A stretch of DNA of 64,000 nt from SXOA01 sp046153945 (GTDB lineage Bacteria > Planctomycetota > Planctomycetia > Pirellulales > Pirellulaceae), in the NCBI GenBank assembly GCA_046153945.1, contig JBJXFF010000002.1, forward strand, positions 95,344 to 159,343, written 5' to 3'. Below are positions 32,903-41,292 of the stretch, in pieces. Made by a program: the position numbers and the translations under genes. The notes beneath the pieces were generated by a model. It did not search any database. It was not told where the DNA came from and saw only the letters and a list, made by a program, of their open reading frames with translations. How positions within the stretch are numbered: the stretch's first letter is position 1; each line of letters begins with the position of its first letter.

Positions 32903-35488
32903 ATGATTTCACTACCTTGGCGAGAATATCGCATCAATCTCACAAGAAACATTTTGCAGGCAGTCCTGGCGATATGCTGCCTGCCGGGAACGTTGCTTGT
33001 CGCTCAACTCCCCGAGGCTAATCTCAACGACTACAACCAATGGAAGCTCGCCCTGGATGCCAATGGCGTGGCCAGCCCGGTCTCCATCTCCGCCCTGCCG
33101 GGGTATGCCGTGGAGATGGTGCGGCAGGCAGGTCCGGGGGAAGGTTCGTGGATTAGCCTGGCCTTTGACCCCAAGGGGCGAATGGTGGTCGCTCGAGAGA
33201 CGAAGGGACTCCTCCGCATGACGCTCGATGCCGAGCGAAAGGCCGTCATTCGGATTGAGGAGATCAACAGCGAACTGCTTGAATGTCGCAGCTTGCTCTT
33301 TGCCCATGGGGCGCTCTATGTGAGTGCCAATAACTCCCTCGGCATCTACCGGCTCAAAGATACCGACGGTGATGACACTTACGACGAGGTAAAGCTTCTA
33401 AAAAAGCTCGAAGGGGGAGTCGGGCATGGGCGAAACGGACTGGCGTTGGGAAAGGACGGCAAAATCTATCTTGCCTGCGGCAACAACGTCCGGATTTCGC
33501 CTGACATTTCGCCCCTTTCTCCCTACCGCAATCCGCAACAAGACCGCCTGTTGCCGTGCGTCTGGAATGAGTTTTTGTTCGATTCCGACGCCAAACCCCC
33601 GTGCGGCCATGTGCTGCGGTTCGATGCGGAGGGTAAGACCTGGGAACTAGTCGCCGGCGGCTTTCGCAATCCTTACGATCTCGCGGTGAACCCAAACGGC
33701 GATATGTTCACGTATGACGCCGATATGGAATGGGATGAGGGGGCCACCTGGTATCGCCCGACCTGCGTGATGCACGTCGTCCCCGGCGGCGAATACGGCT
33801 GGCGGCAGGAGACGAACCTGTGGCCTAATTTTTTCCCCGACGCGCTCCCCCGAGTCGTCGATATCGGCCTCGGCTCACCCACGGGAGTGGCGTTTGGAAC
33901 CGGAAGCAAATTCCCGCCTGAGTACCAAAAAGCGCTGTTCATTCTCGACTGGGCCTATGGCCGCATCATTGCCGTCCATCTCACCCCCAGGGACAGCAGC
34001 TACATCGGCCGAGCGGAAGTCTTCGTCAAAGGGAAGCCGCTGAACTTGACAGACCTGGCCATCGGCCCGGATGGAGCGATGTACTTCACCGTGGGGGGTC
34101 GCGGGACGCAGTCGGCGATCTACCGGGTGCGGTGGACGGACGACAAGAAGGTGCCGGTGGAGGAATACAACTCTGAGGCCGATATCGGAGTGAAGGCTAA
34201 AAGGGAAAGGAAGTTGCGAGAGACTCGCCGCAAATTGGAAGACCTGGCCACGAGCGACGGCGAGAAATCATTGGACGACGCTTGGGACGCGATCAGCCAT
34301 AGCGATCCCTTCCTCCATAGTGCCGCACGTGTAGCGATTGAGAATCATACTCCGATCAAGGCTCGTCGACTCCACGATTCTCCTCTAACGACTTGGCAAG
34401 AGTTCTGGCGGTTGCGGGGACAGTCGTTGGAAACGCTGGCTTTAGCACGCACGGCTCTCCCGGCTGAAAGAAAACTAGTCTTCGATAGACTCTATAAAGG
34501 GCTCTTGATCGAAGGACGCTACGGTAACGAGATCCCGTTAATTACCCTCCGGGCGCTAGAGTTGGCATTCATTCGCCTCGGTGCTGAGGACGAAGACAAG
34601 GCCCGCTTTCGGACGAAGCTGGAAGCGATTTATCCGGCTGCAACTTACTTGGAGAACTATCTTCTCTGCGAGTTGCTGGTCTACCTCGATTCGCCCAAGG
34701 TCATCGCACCGACGCTGAAGCTCCTGGGTGCGGCAAAGAAGCAAGAGGAACAGATGTTTTACATCTATACTCTTCGCAATCTCAATCACGGCTGGTCGCT
34801 CGATCAGCGGCGGGATTTCCTGGCGGCTGTGAAGAAGATGGATCGTTATGAGGGCTCCAGTTACATGCAGCGGTTCGTCGGCTTTATCCGGTCTGACGTG
34901 GTGGCCAGCTTGAGTGACGATGAACAGCTAGAACTTGCCCCGCTCATCGCCACCTTGGGACAAAACGACGACCCCGTCCTCCCCGCGGTGACAAATCGCC
35001 CACACGTCCGCGAATGGACCATGGAAGAAGTGCTTGCCGCGCTTGACAAGGCCAAGGATCAGCCGCGCAACCTCGACCACGGCCGTCAGATTTTTGGCGT
35101 GGCTCTCTGCAGTGGTTGCCATCGGCTGCGTGGCGAAGGGGGAACCGTCGGCCCGGACCTGGCCGGCGCAGCCGCCCGTTTCAGTCGGCGGGATCTGGTC
35201 GACGCCATGATTCACCCTTCACGCGTGATTGATGAAAAGTACCGCGACACCCGCGTCCTTACCACCGACGGCGAAGTCGTCGTCGGCCAGCTCGCCGGCG
35301 GCGACAAGGAACAGCTTTACTTCTCGACAAGCCCCTTTGCACCGGCTCAAATCACCCGCATCCGCCGCGACTCCATCGAAACCCGCCAGGCATCAAGCGT
35401 CTCCCCAATGCCAAACGGCCTTTTGAATACTCTGACAGAAGAAGAGGTATTGGACTTGATGGCCTGGGTAGAAAGTGGTGGGAAGTAG
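32903..35488 (+). CDS. Beta-propeller/HEAT/cytochrome c protein (PVC-type membrane-bound dehydrogenase family)
   Basis: This 861-residue exported protein starts with a hydrophobic signal, followed by a beta-propeller (about 40-400) of the sorbosone/glucose dehydrogenase-like type with GRNGLALGKDGKIYLACG and FRNPYDLAVNPNGD. A HEAT-repeat region comes next (about 430-690). A C-terminal cytochrome c domain has C736-S-G-C-H740 in GVALCSGCHRLRGEGG and ends in the conserved GPDLAG and ILDPSR-like (MIHPSRVI) segments. This three-part design defines the large planctomycete/Verrucomicrobia family of putative membrane-bound dehydrogenases. The substrate is unknown. ATG 32903 has no strong SD; the beta-lactamase-fold gene follows 38 nt downstream. 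Confidence 0.92.
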   Translation: MISLPWREYRINLTRNILQAVLAICCLPGTLLVAQLPEANLNDYNQWKLALDANGVASPVSISALPGYAVEMVRQAGPGEGSWISLAFDPKGRMVVARETKGLLRMTLDAERKAVIRIEEINSELLECRSLLFAHGALYVSANNSLGIYRLKDTDGDDTYDEVKLLKKLEGGVGHGRNGLALGKDGKIYLACGNNVRISPDISPLSPYRNPQQDRLLPCVWNEFLFDSDAKPPCGHVLRFDAEGKTWELVAGGFRNPYDLAVNPNGDMFTYDADMEWDEGATWYRPTCVMHVVPGGEYGWRQETNLWPNFFPDALPRVVDIGLGSPTGVAFGTGSKFPPEYQKALFILDWAYGRIIAVHLTPRDSSYIGRAEVFVKGKPLNLTDLAIGPDGAMYFTVGGRGTQSAIYRVRWTDDKKVPVEEYNSEADIGVKAKRERKLRETRRKLEDLATSDGEKSLDDAWDAISHSDPFLHSAARVAIENHTPIKARRLHDSPLTTWQEFWRLRGQSLETLALARTALPAERKLVFDRLYKGLLIEGRYGNEIPLITLRALELAFIRLGAEDEDKARFRTKLEAIYPAATYLENYLLCELLVYLDSPKVIAPTLKLLGAAKKQEEQMFYIYTLRNLNHGWSLDQRRDFLAAVKKMDRYEGSSYMQRFVGFIRSDVVASLSDDEQLELAPLIATLGQNDDPVLPAVTNRPHVREWTMEEVLAALDKAKDQPRNLDHGRQIFGVALCSGCHRLRGEGGTVGPDLAGAAARFSRRDLVDAMIHPSRVIDEKYRDTRVLTTDGEVVVGQLAGGDKEQLYFSTSPFAPAQITRIRRDSIETRQASSVSPMPNGLLNTLTEEEVLDLMAWVESGGK

Positions 35489-35526
35489 TATCGTTCGTTC
35501 GAATCAACAACCGAATTGACTAAAAC

Positions 35527-36663
35527 ATGCCCCACCTCCCCCTCGCCAAACCCGAAGAAATCGGCCTCGATCCCCAACGGTTGCAGCGGGCCTATGACCT
35601 GCTGGAAAAATGGACGGCTGGGCCAGACGCTCCCATTCCCGGCGGCACGATTGCCGTCGGCCGGCGGGGAAAGTTCGTCGAGCCAAAATACTTCGGACGA
35701 CAGGGACCGGAAGCGGATGCACCGCCGATTCGCCGCGATGGCATGTTTCTCTTGGCCTCCATCACTAAGCCGATTGTCTATCTGGGGGCGATGATGTTGG
35801 TAGAGCGGGGGCTGCTGAGCCTGTCGCGACATGTGACGGATTACTTGCCGGAGTTCGCCGCTCATCATAAGGAAACCACGCTGGTGCAGCAGCTCTTCAC
35901 GCATACCTCGGGGCTCCCCGACATGCTGAAGGACAACGAAGACCTCCGCCGCGCCCATGCCCCGCTGGAGAAATTCATCGCCGGGGCAATTCGCGAAACA
36001 GTGCCCCTCTTTGCTCCGGGAACCGGCTATAGTTATCAGAGCATGGGGACGCTCATTGTCGCGGAACTCGTGCAAAAACTCAGCGGCCTGACCATCCACG
36101 AATTCCTCCGCAAAGAGATCTTTGAGCCGCTGGGCTTGGCGTCATCATCACTCGGCTCCCGCGGCCTGGCCGACAAGACTATAGATCGCATCGTCCGGGT
36201 GCAAACGCAGACGTATCAAGAGCCGAGCTTCAATTGGAATAGCAAGTATTGGCGGGAACTTGGCTCGCCCTGGGGAGGAATGTTCAGCACCCCCGAGGAT
36301 TTCGCCGTCCTCTGTCAGCTCATGCTCAGCGGCGGCAAGCATGGGAACGTGCGTCTGGTTTCGCCCCGAACCGTGGAGTTGATGACGTCCAATCGCCTGG
36401 ATGACCACCCGAGCGTCCCCGAATCCATCCGCCGGTCACGCCCGTGGGGTTTGGGCTGGAGCCTCAACCATCGGCAGCACGACGATGTGCTGTCCGATGT
36501 GCTTGGACCGCATATCTACGGGCATATTGGCTCGACCGGAACGCTGTTCTGGGTTGATCCCAAGTCCGACGGCTTTTGCATTATCTTCACGAGTGGCGAA
36601 AGGGCTCGGGGACCCTGGCGGTTGGTCGCGCTATCGAACGCTGTCGCTGCCGCATTTGAGTAA
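35527..36663 (+). CDS. Beta-lactamase/serine hydrolase family protein (class C/EstB fold)
   Basis: This 378-residue protein has no visible signal peptide. The catalytic S78-x-x-K81 lies in ASITKPIVYLG, Y-S-Y (near 169, PGTGYSYQSMG) supplies the tyrosine of the Y-x-N/S motif, and HIGSTGT supplies the third, H-x-G, motif. Family members are esterases, D-aminopeptidases or transpeptidase relatives rather than antibiotic hydrolases. It begins 38 nt after the propeller/cytochrome gene and 20 nt before the small lysine-rich gene, so a three-gene transcript is likely. Confidence 0.87.
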   Translation: MPHLPLAKPEEIGLDPQRLQRAYDLLEKWTAGPDAPIPGGTIAVGRRGKFVEPKYFGRQGPEADAPPIRRDGMFLLASITKPIVYLGAMMLVERGLLSLSRHVTDYLPEFAAHHKETTLVQQLFTHTSGLPDMLKDNEDLRRAHAPLEKFIAGAIRETVPLFAPGTGYSYQSMGTLIVAELVQKLSGLTIHEFLRKEIFEPLGLASSSLGSRGLADKTIDRIVRVQTQTYQEPSFNWNSKYWRELGSPWGGMFSTPEDFAVLCQLMLSGGKHGNVRLVSPRTVELMTSNRLDDHPSVPESIRRSRPWGLGWSLNHRQHDDVLSDVLGPHIYGHIGSTGTLFWVDPKSDGFCIIFTSGERARGPWRLVALSNAVAAAFE

Positions 36664-36682
36664 CCAAGATCGGAGATTCATC

Positions 36683-37057
36683 ATGGCCAAGAAAGCATCC
36701 AAGAAGCTGATTGAGAAGGCGAAACCCCAAGCGAAGAAAGGGGCTGGGAAGAAGAAAGTTGCGCCGAAGAAGTCCAAAGAGCCTTCGCTTGGACGCCCGC
36801 TGGTGACGAATGAAGAGAAGCTTTACATGCTCTTCCACGAAGACTATGAAGCCCGCCAGGTTTTCGAGTTCCTGCGAGTCGAAACCGTAAAGGACCTGGA
36901 GCAGTTCAGCCCCGAACAAATCGTGCGGCTGCTTTCGAAGCCGATTCGAACCACTGTGGACCACATCCGCCAGAGACTTGCGGAAAAGAACCGGCACTTG
37001 CTCGGCGATATTGAATTTGCCGCGGAGTGGAAATGGGGCCGTTCACCCCGTGAATAG
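36683..37057 (+). CDS. Small basic N-terminal protein, function unknown
   Basis: This 124-residue protein has a Lys/Ala-rich, histone-like or nucleic-acid-binding tail (about 1-35, repeated KKA and KKV patterns). A compact helical domain follows (KLYMLFHEDYEARQVFEFLR; KDLEQFSPEQIVRLLSKPI). The ATG at 36683 follows CGGAGA at 36671-36676, a good ribosome site. It lies 19 nt after the serine hydrolase gene and is convergent with the deiodinase-like gene. The positively charged start suggests DNA or RNA binding. No family recognised. Confidence 0.7.
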   Translation: MAKKASKKLIEKAKPQAKKGAGKKKVAPKKSKEPSLGRPLVTNEEKLYMLFHEDYEARQVFEFLRVETVKDLEQFSPEQIVRLLSKPIRTTVDHIRQRLAEKNRHLLGDIEFAAEWKWGRSPRE

Positions 37058-37069
37058 TCTTCTCGCGGC

Positions 37070-38257
37070 CTACTTATCCATGAGCAACATCAAGAGCGAC
37101 TGCTCCATCTCTCCGGCCTTAAAGCCGAAGGGACCGCGGCCGCTCTTGTAGGCAATCTTGCCGTTCTTGTCGATGACATAAAGCCGCGACGGCATGCCGC
37201 TATAGGCATGGCCAACACGGTCGTCAATCTCATCCACGAGCAGGGGGATGCTCATCTTGAGCTTAGCGTGGCAAGTGTTCGCCACTGCCACTCGTTCTTC
37301 GAACGTCTTGGGCTGGGCAATGGCAATCTCGACATCATCGTTGGAACTCATTCGCCAGCCATCGATGGGATGAGCCTCCCGAACATAGACTCCCAGAAAT
37401 GTTACTTCGTCTTTGTATTTTCCGGCGATTTCGTCCACCAACGCATAGGCGTTGCGGAACGGACCGCAGGTGAAGTTGCCAAACACCAGCACGATCGGCT
37501 GTTTGCCGAAGCGGTCGCTGAGGCGGACGGTCTCTTTGCCATCCAAGGTTTTCAGGGAGAAGTCCGGCGCGGTCTGTTCCAGCTTCGGCCCTTCCTGCAT
37601 GGAGCCGATTTCCCCGCGGAAGAGGCCCCGCACAAAGACTTCCGGAGTGAGCTGCATCTGCGGCACTGGGTTCGCTTTCACTGGTGGTGTCGCGCTTAGC
37701 GCGCGGCGAAGTCCGTCCGCGGTCAGGCTCTCTTTGCCAGCGGCTGCCTCATCAAAGAACTTCAGCCATTCCTCGCGGCTCAGCCGGCCATCGCCGTCCC
37801 GATTCATGCGAAGCAGGAGGTAGCTGGTCATTTGCGATTGGGGCGAAAAGTGCACCCGGTCGGACCAATCAAAATCATCCCGGCCGAGTTGACCATCTCC
37901 GGTTTTGTCGAGCGCGGCGAAGGTCGCTTCGGGACCCTTGAATTTGTTCTTCGGAATCGCCGTGAAGAGATTTCCTCCATGCCGTTCAGACAGCCATTTC
38001 CAGCCATAGCGGGTTTGTCCCGGATGAAACCAACCCTCTCCCGGCCCGAGCTGCGAACCCTTGGCAATGGCGATCAGCATCTCCGCCCCCTCTGGCGTCG
38101 CCTGCCCCTGAAAGCTCTTGGCGAGAAATTCCGCCGCCTTCTGCATCTGCTCCGCCCCGGCGGGAGTTGGAGCATCCGGTTTGGCTTCCTGGGCGAGAGC
38201 CGGCGAAGAGAGAAGCAGGAAGGTTACAACGGTTTTGAGCAGATTTGGCGTTTTCAT
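37070..38257 (-). CDS. EF-hand pair fused to an iodothyronine-deiodinase-like thioredoxin-fold domain
   Basis: This 395-residue exported protein has a signal peptide (MKTPNLLKTVVTFLLLSSPA). Two EF hands follow: the loop DKTGDGQLGRDD at 117-128 and the loop NRDGDGRLSREE at 152-163, both with all five calcium ligand positions. The C-terminal domain (about 225-395) is of the thioredoxin-fold T4-deiodinase family. It has the FGNFTCGPF block with Cys264, in the position of the selenocysteine of animal enzymes, and the diagnostic VREAHPIDGW (E294-W301). Codon 264 is TGC, not TGA. It may be a peroxiredoxin-like redox protein; deiodination is unproven. It ends 12 nt from the convergent small gene. 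Confidence 0.85.
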   Translation of the reverse strand: MKTPNLLKTVVTFLLLSSPALAQEAKPDAPTPAGAEQMQKAAEFLAKSFQGQATPEGAEMLIAIAKGSQLGPGEGWFHPGQTRYGWKWLSERHGGNLFTAIPKNKFKGPEATFAALDKTGDGQLGRDDFDWSDRVHFSPQSQMTSYLLLRMNRDGDGRLSREEWLKFFDEAAAGKESLTADGLRRALSATPPVKANPVPQMQLTPEVFVRGLFRGEIGSMQEGPKLEQTAPDFSLKTLDGKETVRLSDRFGKQPIVLVFGNFTCGPFRNAYALVDEIAGKYKDEVTFLGVYVREAHPIDGWRMSSNDDVEIAIAQPKTFEERVAVANTCHAKLKMSIPLLVDEIDDRVGHAYSGMPSRLYVIDKNGKIAYKSGRGPFGFKAGEMEQSLLMLLMDK

Positions 38258-38452
38258 GGAGCAGGACTCGCGGCGACAGTTATGACGAGGAAATCAATTA
38301 TAGATTACAACGCGGGGCAATTCCTTCTGGTTCGCTGTTTTTTGCGGCGCCGCGAACCTTGGAACTCGTAAACTCCTCTTCCGCTCGTCCATCTCCCTGG
38401 CTTCGTCCACCCCCGCTATGCTGCAAGGTCCCAAATCGTGACGAGCTTGATC

Positions 38453-39862
38453 ATGACCGAAACGACAGCGTCAGAAGACCGCGGAAACTGGTGGTCGCGC
38501 CCCTGCGGGGGGCGCGAGGTGTTGGCGATTGCGCTGCCGCTCGTCGTCTCGACCATGTTCTGGTCGGTGCAGTGGTTCGTGGACCGGATGTTCCTGATGT
38601 GGCATTCGTCGGCGGAGATGACCGCCGCCCTTCCCGCCGGGATGGCCCATTGGACGATGATCTGCTTTCCGGCCGGGATTGCTTCGTTCGTTAATACGTT
38701 CGTCGCTCAGTATCACGGTGCGGGGAAACCGGAACGGATTGGCCTGGCCGTGGCCCAGGGAGTCCGCCTTGGGTGGATTTGCACGCCTCTGTTCTTACTC
38801 TCGATTCCCTTTGCGCCGTTCCTGTTCGGCGCATCCGCGGATCGCGAGGTCGCCAAACTGGAGGCGGACTATTTTCAATACCTGGCCTTCGGAGCGGGGG
38901 CCATGGTGCTGGGGAATGCGCTCTCGGCGTTTTACACCGGCCGCGGAATGACCCGCGTGGTGATGCTGGTGCAAGTAGCCGGCACGTTGGTGAACGTCGT
39001 CTTGGATTATCTCTTGATTTTTGGCCAAAGCGAACTTGGCATTCCAGAAATGGGCATCAAAGGAGCCGCCATCGCCACAGCAGCCAGCAATTGGTTCAAC
39101 GTCCTGGCGTTCACCATTCTGCTGCGCCGTTTTCCCGAGCGCGACAAATACGGTCTCAATACCGGAAACCGGTTCGACCGTAACCTCTTCTGGCGGCTGC
39201 TCAGGTTCGGCGCGCCTGGCGGACTGCCGCTGCTGGTGGAAGGAGCTTCGTTCACGCTGCTGACACACTTCGTGACGGAGATCGGAAATGCTGAAGGCTC
39301 GGCAACCGGCCTGGCATTCAACGTCAATTCCATTGCTTTCATTCCGATCTTCGGCGTCAGCATTGCCACCTCCACGCTCGTCGGCCAAAAGCTGGGAGAG
39401 AATCGCCCAGAACTCGCGGCCCGCGCGACCTGGACGTCGCTCATCATCTCGCTGGCCTATACCAGCCTGTTTGGTCTGGCATACGTGGCCGTGCCGGATT
39501 TCTTCCTCCACGCTCACGGAGCCTTTGCCAAGGAAGAGGACTTCGCCCGTATTCGCGAATTGACCGTGATCCTGCTCCGATTTGTGACTGCCTACTGCAT
39601 CTTCGACGCAATGCAGCTCATCTTTGTGGGAGCCTTGAAAGGAGCAGGAGACACCTTCTTCATCCTGATTGCCACGACAACGATTTCCCTACTCTATGTC
39701 ACCATCGGCCGCCTCGGTCAGGTCTACGGCGACTGGGGCCTCTTCGGCTGGTGGTGGGTGCTGACGGCGTGGCTGTTCACATTGGCAGCCGTGTATCTGG
39801 CCCGCTTTCTGCAAGGAAGCTGGAAAACGATGCGGGTGATTGAGCACGAACCGATTGAATAG
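38453..39862 (+). CDS. MATE family multidrug/organic cation efflux protein
   Basis: This 469-residue integral membrane antiporter (Na+ or H+ coupled) has twelve predicted helices. Two internally related MatE halves are visible, beginning LAIALPLVVSTMFWSVQWFVDRMF and LFWRLLRFGAPGGLPLLVEG, with the usual intracellular loops. The length is typical of the family (about 450-470). The start is either ATG 38453 or GTG 38438; I chose the ATG. It stands alone and is divergent from the deiodinase-like gene. It would export small toxic cations or drugs across the inner membrane. The specific substrate is unknown. Confidence 0.93.
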   Translation: MTETTASEDRGNWWSRPCGGREVLAIALPLVVSTMFWSVQWFVDRMFLMWHSSAEMTAALPAGMAHWTMICFPAGIASFVNTFVAQYHGAGKPERIGLAVAQGVRLGWICTPLFLLSIPFAPFLFGASADREVAKLEADYFQYLAFGAGAMVLGNALSAFYTGRGMTRVVMLVQVAGTLVNVVLDYLLIFGQSELGIPEMGIKGAAIATAASNWFNVLAFTILLRRFPERDKYGLNTGNRFDRNLFWRLLRFGAPGGLPLLVEGASFTLLTHFVTEIGNAEGSATGLAFNVNSIAFIPIFGVSIATSTLVGQKLGENRPELAARATWTSLIISLAYTSLFGLAYVAVPDFFLHAHGAFAKEEDFARIRELTVILLRFVTAYCIFDAMQLIFVGALKGAGDTFFILIATTTISLLYVTIGRLGQVYGDWGLFGWWWVLTAWLFTLAAVYLARFLQGSWKTMRVIEHEPIE

Positions 39863-39888
39863 ACATTATCGCCTTGTTCGGGAACAGA

Positions 39889-40551
39889 TCACTGAACGCA
39901 GCCTCGGCGAGCGCATTCTGCATACTCCCGCAGTTCCGGCCTCGCACTATCTACTCGCGCTAGAAACTCGTCGATGATTTGCTCAACCATTTCAGGATAG
40001 TACATGTGCCAATGGCCCAAGCCATGCAAGGCGCTTTCCTGACAAGCCACCGAGTCAAGTGTTAAAATACGCTTCATGACGGCAAGCAGTTCGGCATCCA
40101 ACAATTCGCCGTCCTGTCCGCGAGCCGGAAAGATGTCCCACCACATATAGCAAACAAGGTTTAGCGCGCCCGCCCCTACTTCGTCGAAATGCGACAGATG
40201 ATTGGAACACCGATGGGCGAAAAGTTGAGCGAAGAGGGTCGCAATGGAACGGATTCCTCGCTGACGTTCGGGCCAGGAGACGCCCAATTCGATGAGGCTG
40301 AACATGTAGCTGGAACATGAATTGTCCACCAAATACCAAAATCCCTGGTTGACCTGGGGATCGGAGTAAGTTGCGAGGATCTCGGGCTCCTCGAATAGCC
40401 GAGTCAGGTACGCCACGGATTCCGGCGGCGGAGGTTCCGTGGTGTCCGCTTTTAAGTCCCAGTGCCAAGCGGGGTTCGAGATCGGGTGGTCAAAGACATG
40501 TCGAATCCAGTCGAGGTACGTTCCTTCGTAATGTTGGCGCATCGTCCCCAT
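39889..40551 (-). CDS. Conserved hypothetical protein
   Basis: This 220-residue cytoplasmic protein is predicted to be largely helical, rich in Trp, His and Tyr (WIRHVFDHPISNPAWHWD; ALHGLGHWHMYYPEMVEQII). The C-terminal half has a HEAT-like pattern. It has no signal peptide and no recognised catalytic motif. The gene lies 24 nt downstream of the EVE-domain gene on the same strand, so the two may be co-transcribed. An in-frame ATG at 40542 is an alternative start. I do not recognise the family. Confidence 0.7.
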   Translation of the reverse strand: MGTMRQHYEGTYLDWIRHVFDHPISNPAWHWDLKADTTEPPPPESVAYLTRLFEEPEILATYSDPQVNQGFWYLVDNSCSSYMFSLIELGVSWPERQRGIRSIATLFAQLFAHRCSNHLSHFDEVGAGALNLVCYMWWDIFPARGQDGELLDAELLAVMKRILTLDSVACQESALHGLGHWHMYYPEMVEQIIDEFLARVDSARPELREYAECARRGCVQ

Positions 40552-40575
40552 GGAAAGTATTCCCTTCGATTGACT

Positions 40576-41046
40576 TCACCCTTGTGTTGCCAATTTCAGC
40601 ACGGCCTCGAATTCCTCCTTCGTCACCGGCTGGACGGAGAGTCGCGAGCCCTTGCGTAGCAACTCCATCTTCTTCAGCGCTGGAACTTGGCGTAACGATT
40701 CCAGCGAAAGCGGTTGTTTGAGGATCTTGTCGAGCTGGATGTCCACCATGCTCCAGCGCGGATTCTCCGGCGAGGCGGCTGGGTCAAAGTGATGGTCGTT
40801 CTTGTCCCAAGCGGTTGGATCGGGATAGCCCGCCTTCACAACCTTGGCCGTTCCCACGATGGAGGGAATCTCCGTGCTGCTATGGTAAAAAAGGACGCCG
40901 TCGCCGACTTTCATCTCGTCCCGCATGTAGTTGCGGGCCTGATAATTTCGCGCCCCATCCCAGCAGGTCGTCTTTTTGGGGGCTTTCGCCAAATCCTGGA
41001 TGGAAAACGATTCGGGCTCGGTTTTGAGGAGCCAATATTTGGGCAT
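40576..41046 (-). CDS. EVE domain protein (PUA-like, modified-base binding)
   Basis: This 156-residue protein consists of one EVE domain from residue 1 onward. It begins MPKYWLLKTEPESFSIQDL and has the WDGARNYQARNYMRDEMKVGDGVLFYHS block, both hallmarks of the EVE/THYN1 family in the PUA superfamily. EVE domains bind modified DNA or RNA bases. The protein is likely a cytoplasmic nucleic-acid-binding protein. It is followed by the unknown gene at 39889 and is divergent from the small membrane protein at 41148 with 101 nt between. Confidence 0.93.
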   Translation of the reverse strand: MPKYWLLKTEPESFSIQDLAKAPKKTTCWDGARNYQARNYMRDEMKVGDGVLFYHSSTEIPSIVGTAKVVKAGYPDPTAWDKNDHHFDPAASPENPRWSMVDIQLDKILKQPLSLESLRQVPALKKMELLRKGSRLSVQPVTKEEFEAVLKLATQG

Positions 41047-41147
41047 GGAGAATTCTCTCGTGAAATCGTGTTACACTTGCGGGAAATTCCGTCAAATAGA
41101 CTAAGTCGCCCTAATTTGTCGCAACTGAAACGGAAGGAAAGTTCTCT

Positions 41148-41291
41148 ATGTCTCTGCTTGCCGTGTTTGGAATTGGAATGACGGAGCTCATCCTTTTGAT
41201 GGGCTGCGTCGTAGTTTTTGGGGCCATCATCGTCGGCGTGGTCATGGCCATTGCGGTTGCCAATCGCGGGAAAGACGACCGCCGGCAGTAG
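41148..41291 (+). CDS. 47-residue single-helix membrane protein
   Basis: This short gene (47 residues) starts at ATG 41148 with GGAAGGAAA at 41132-41140 as a plausible ribosome site. The sequence MSLLAVFGIGMTELILLMGC is followed by a second hydrophobic run ending VVMAIAVANRGKDDRRQ. It therefore has one long membrane helix (about residues 3-38) and a charged cytoplasmic tail. Its shape recalls TatA-type small proteins, but the amphipathic helix is missing. The stop is 1 nt from the convergent aldolase/dehydratase-like gene. No family can be assigned. Being so short it is easily missed by gene callers. Confidence 0.6.
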   Translation: MSLLAVFGIGMTELILLMGCVVVFGAIIVGVVMAIAVANRGKDDRRQ

Positions 41292-41292
41292 C

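Noticed and set aside
37466..37468. Possible selenocysteine in the deiodinase-like domain
   Set aside because: The codon is TGC (Cys264), not TGA, so no selenocysteine insertion is needed.
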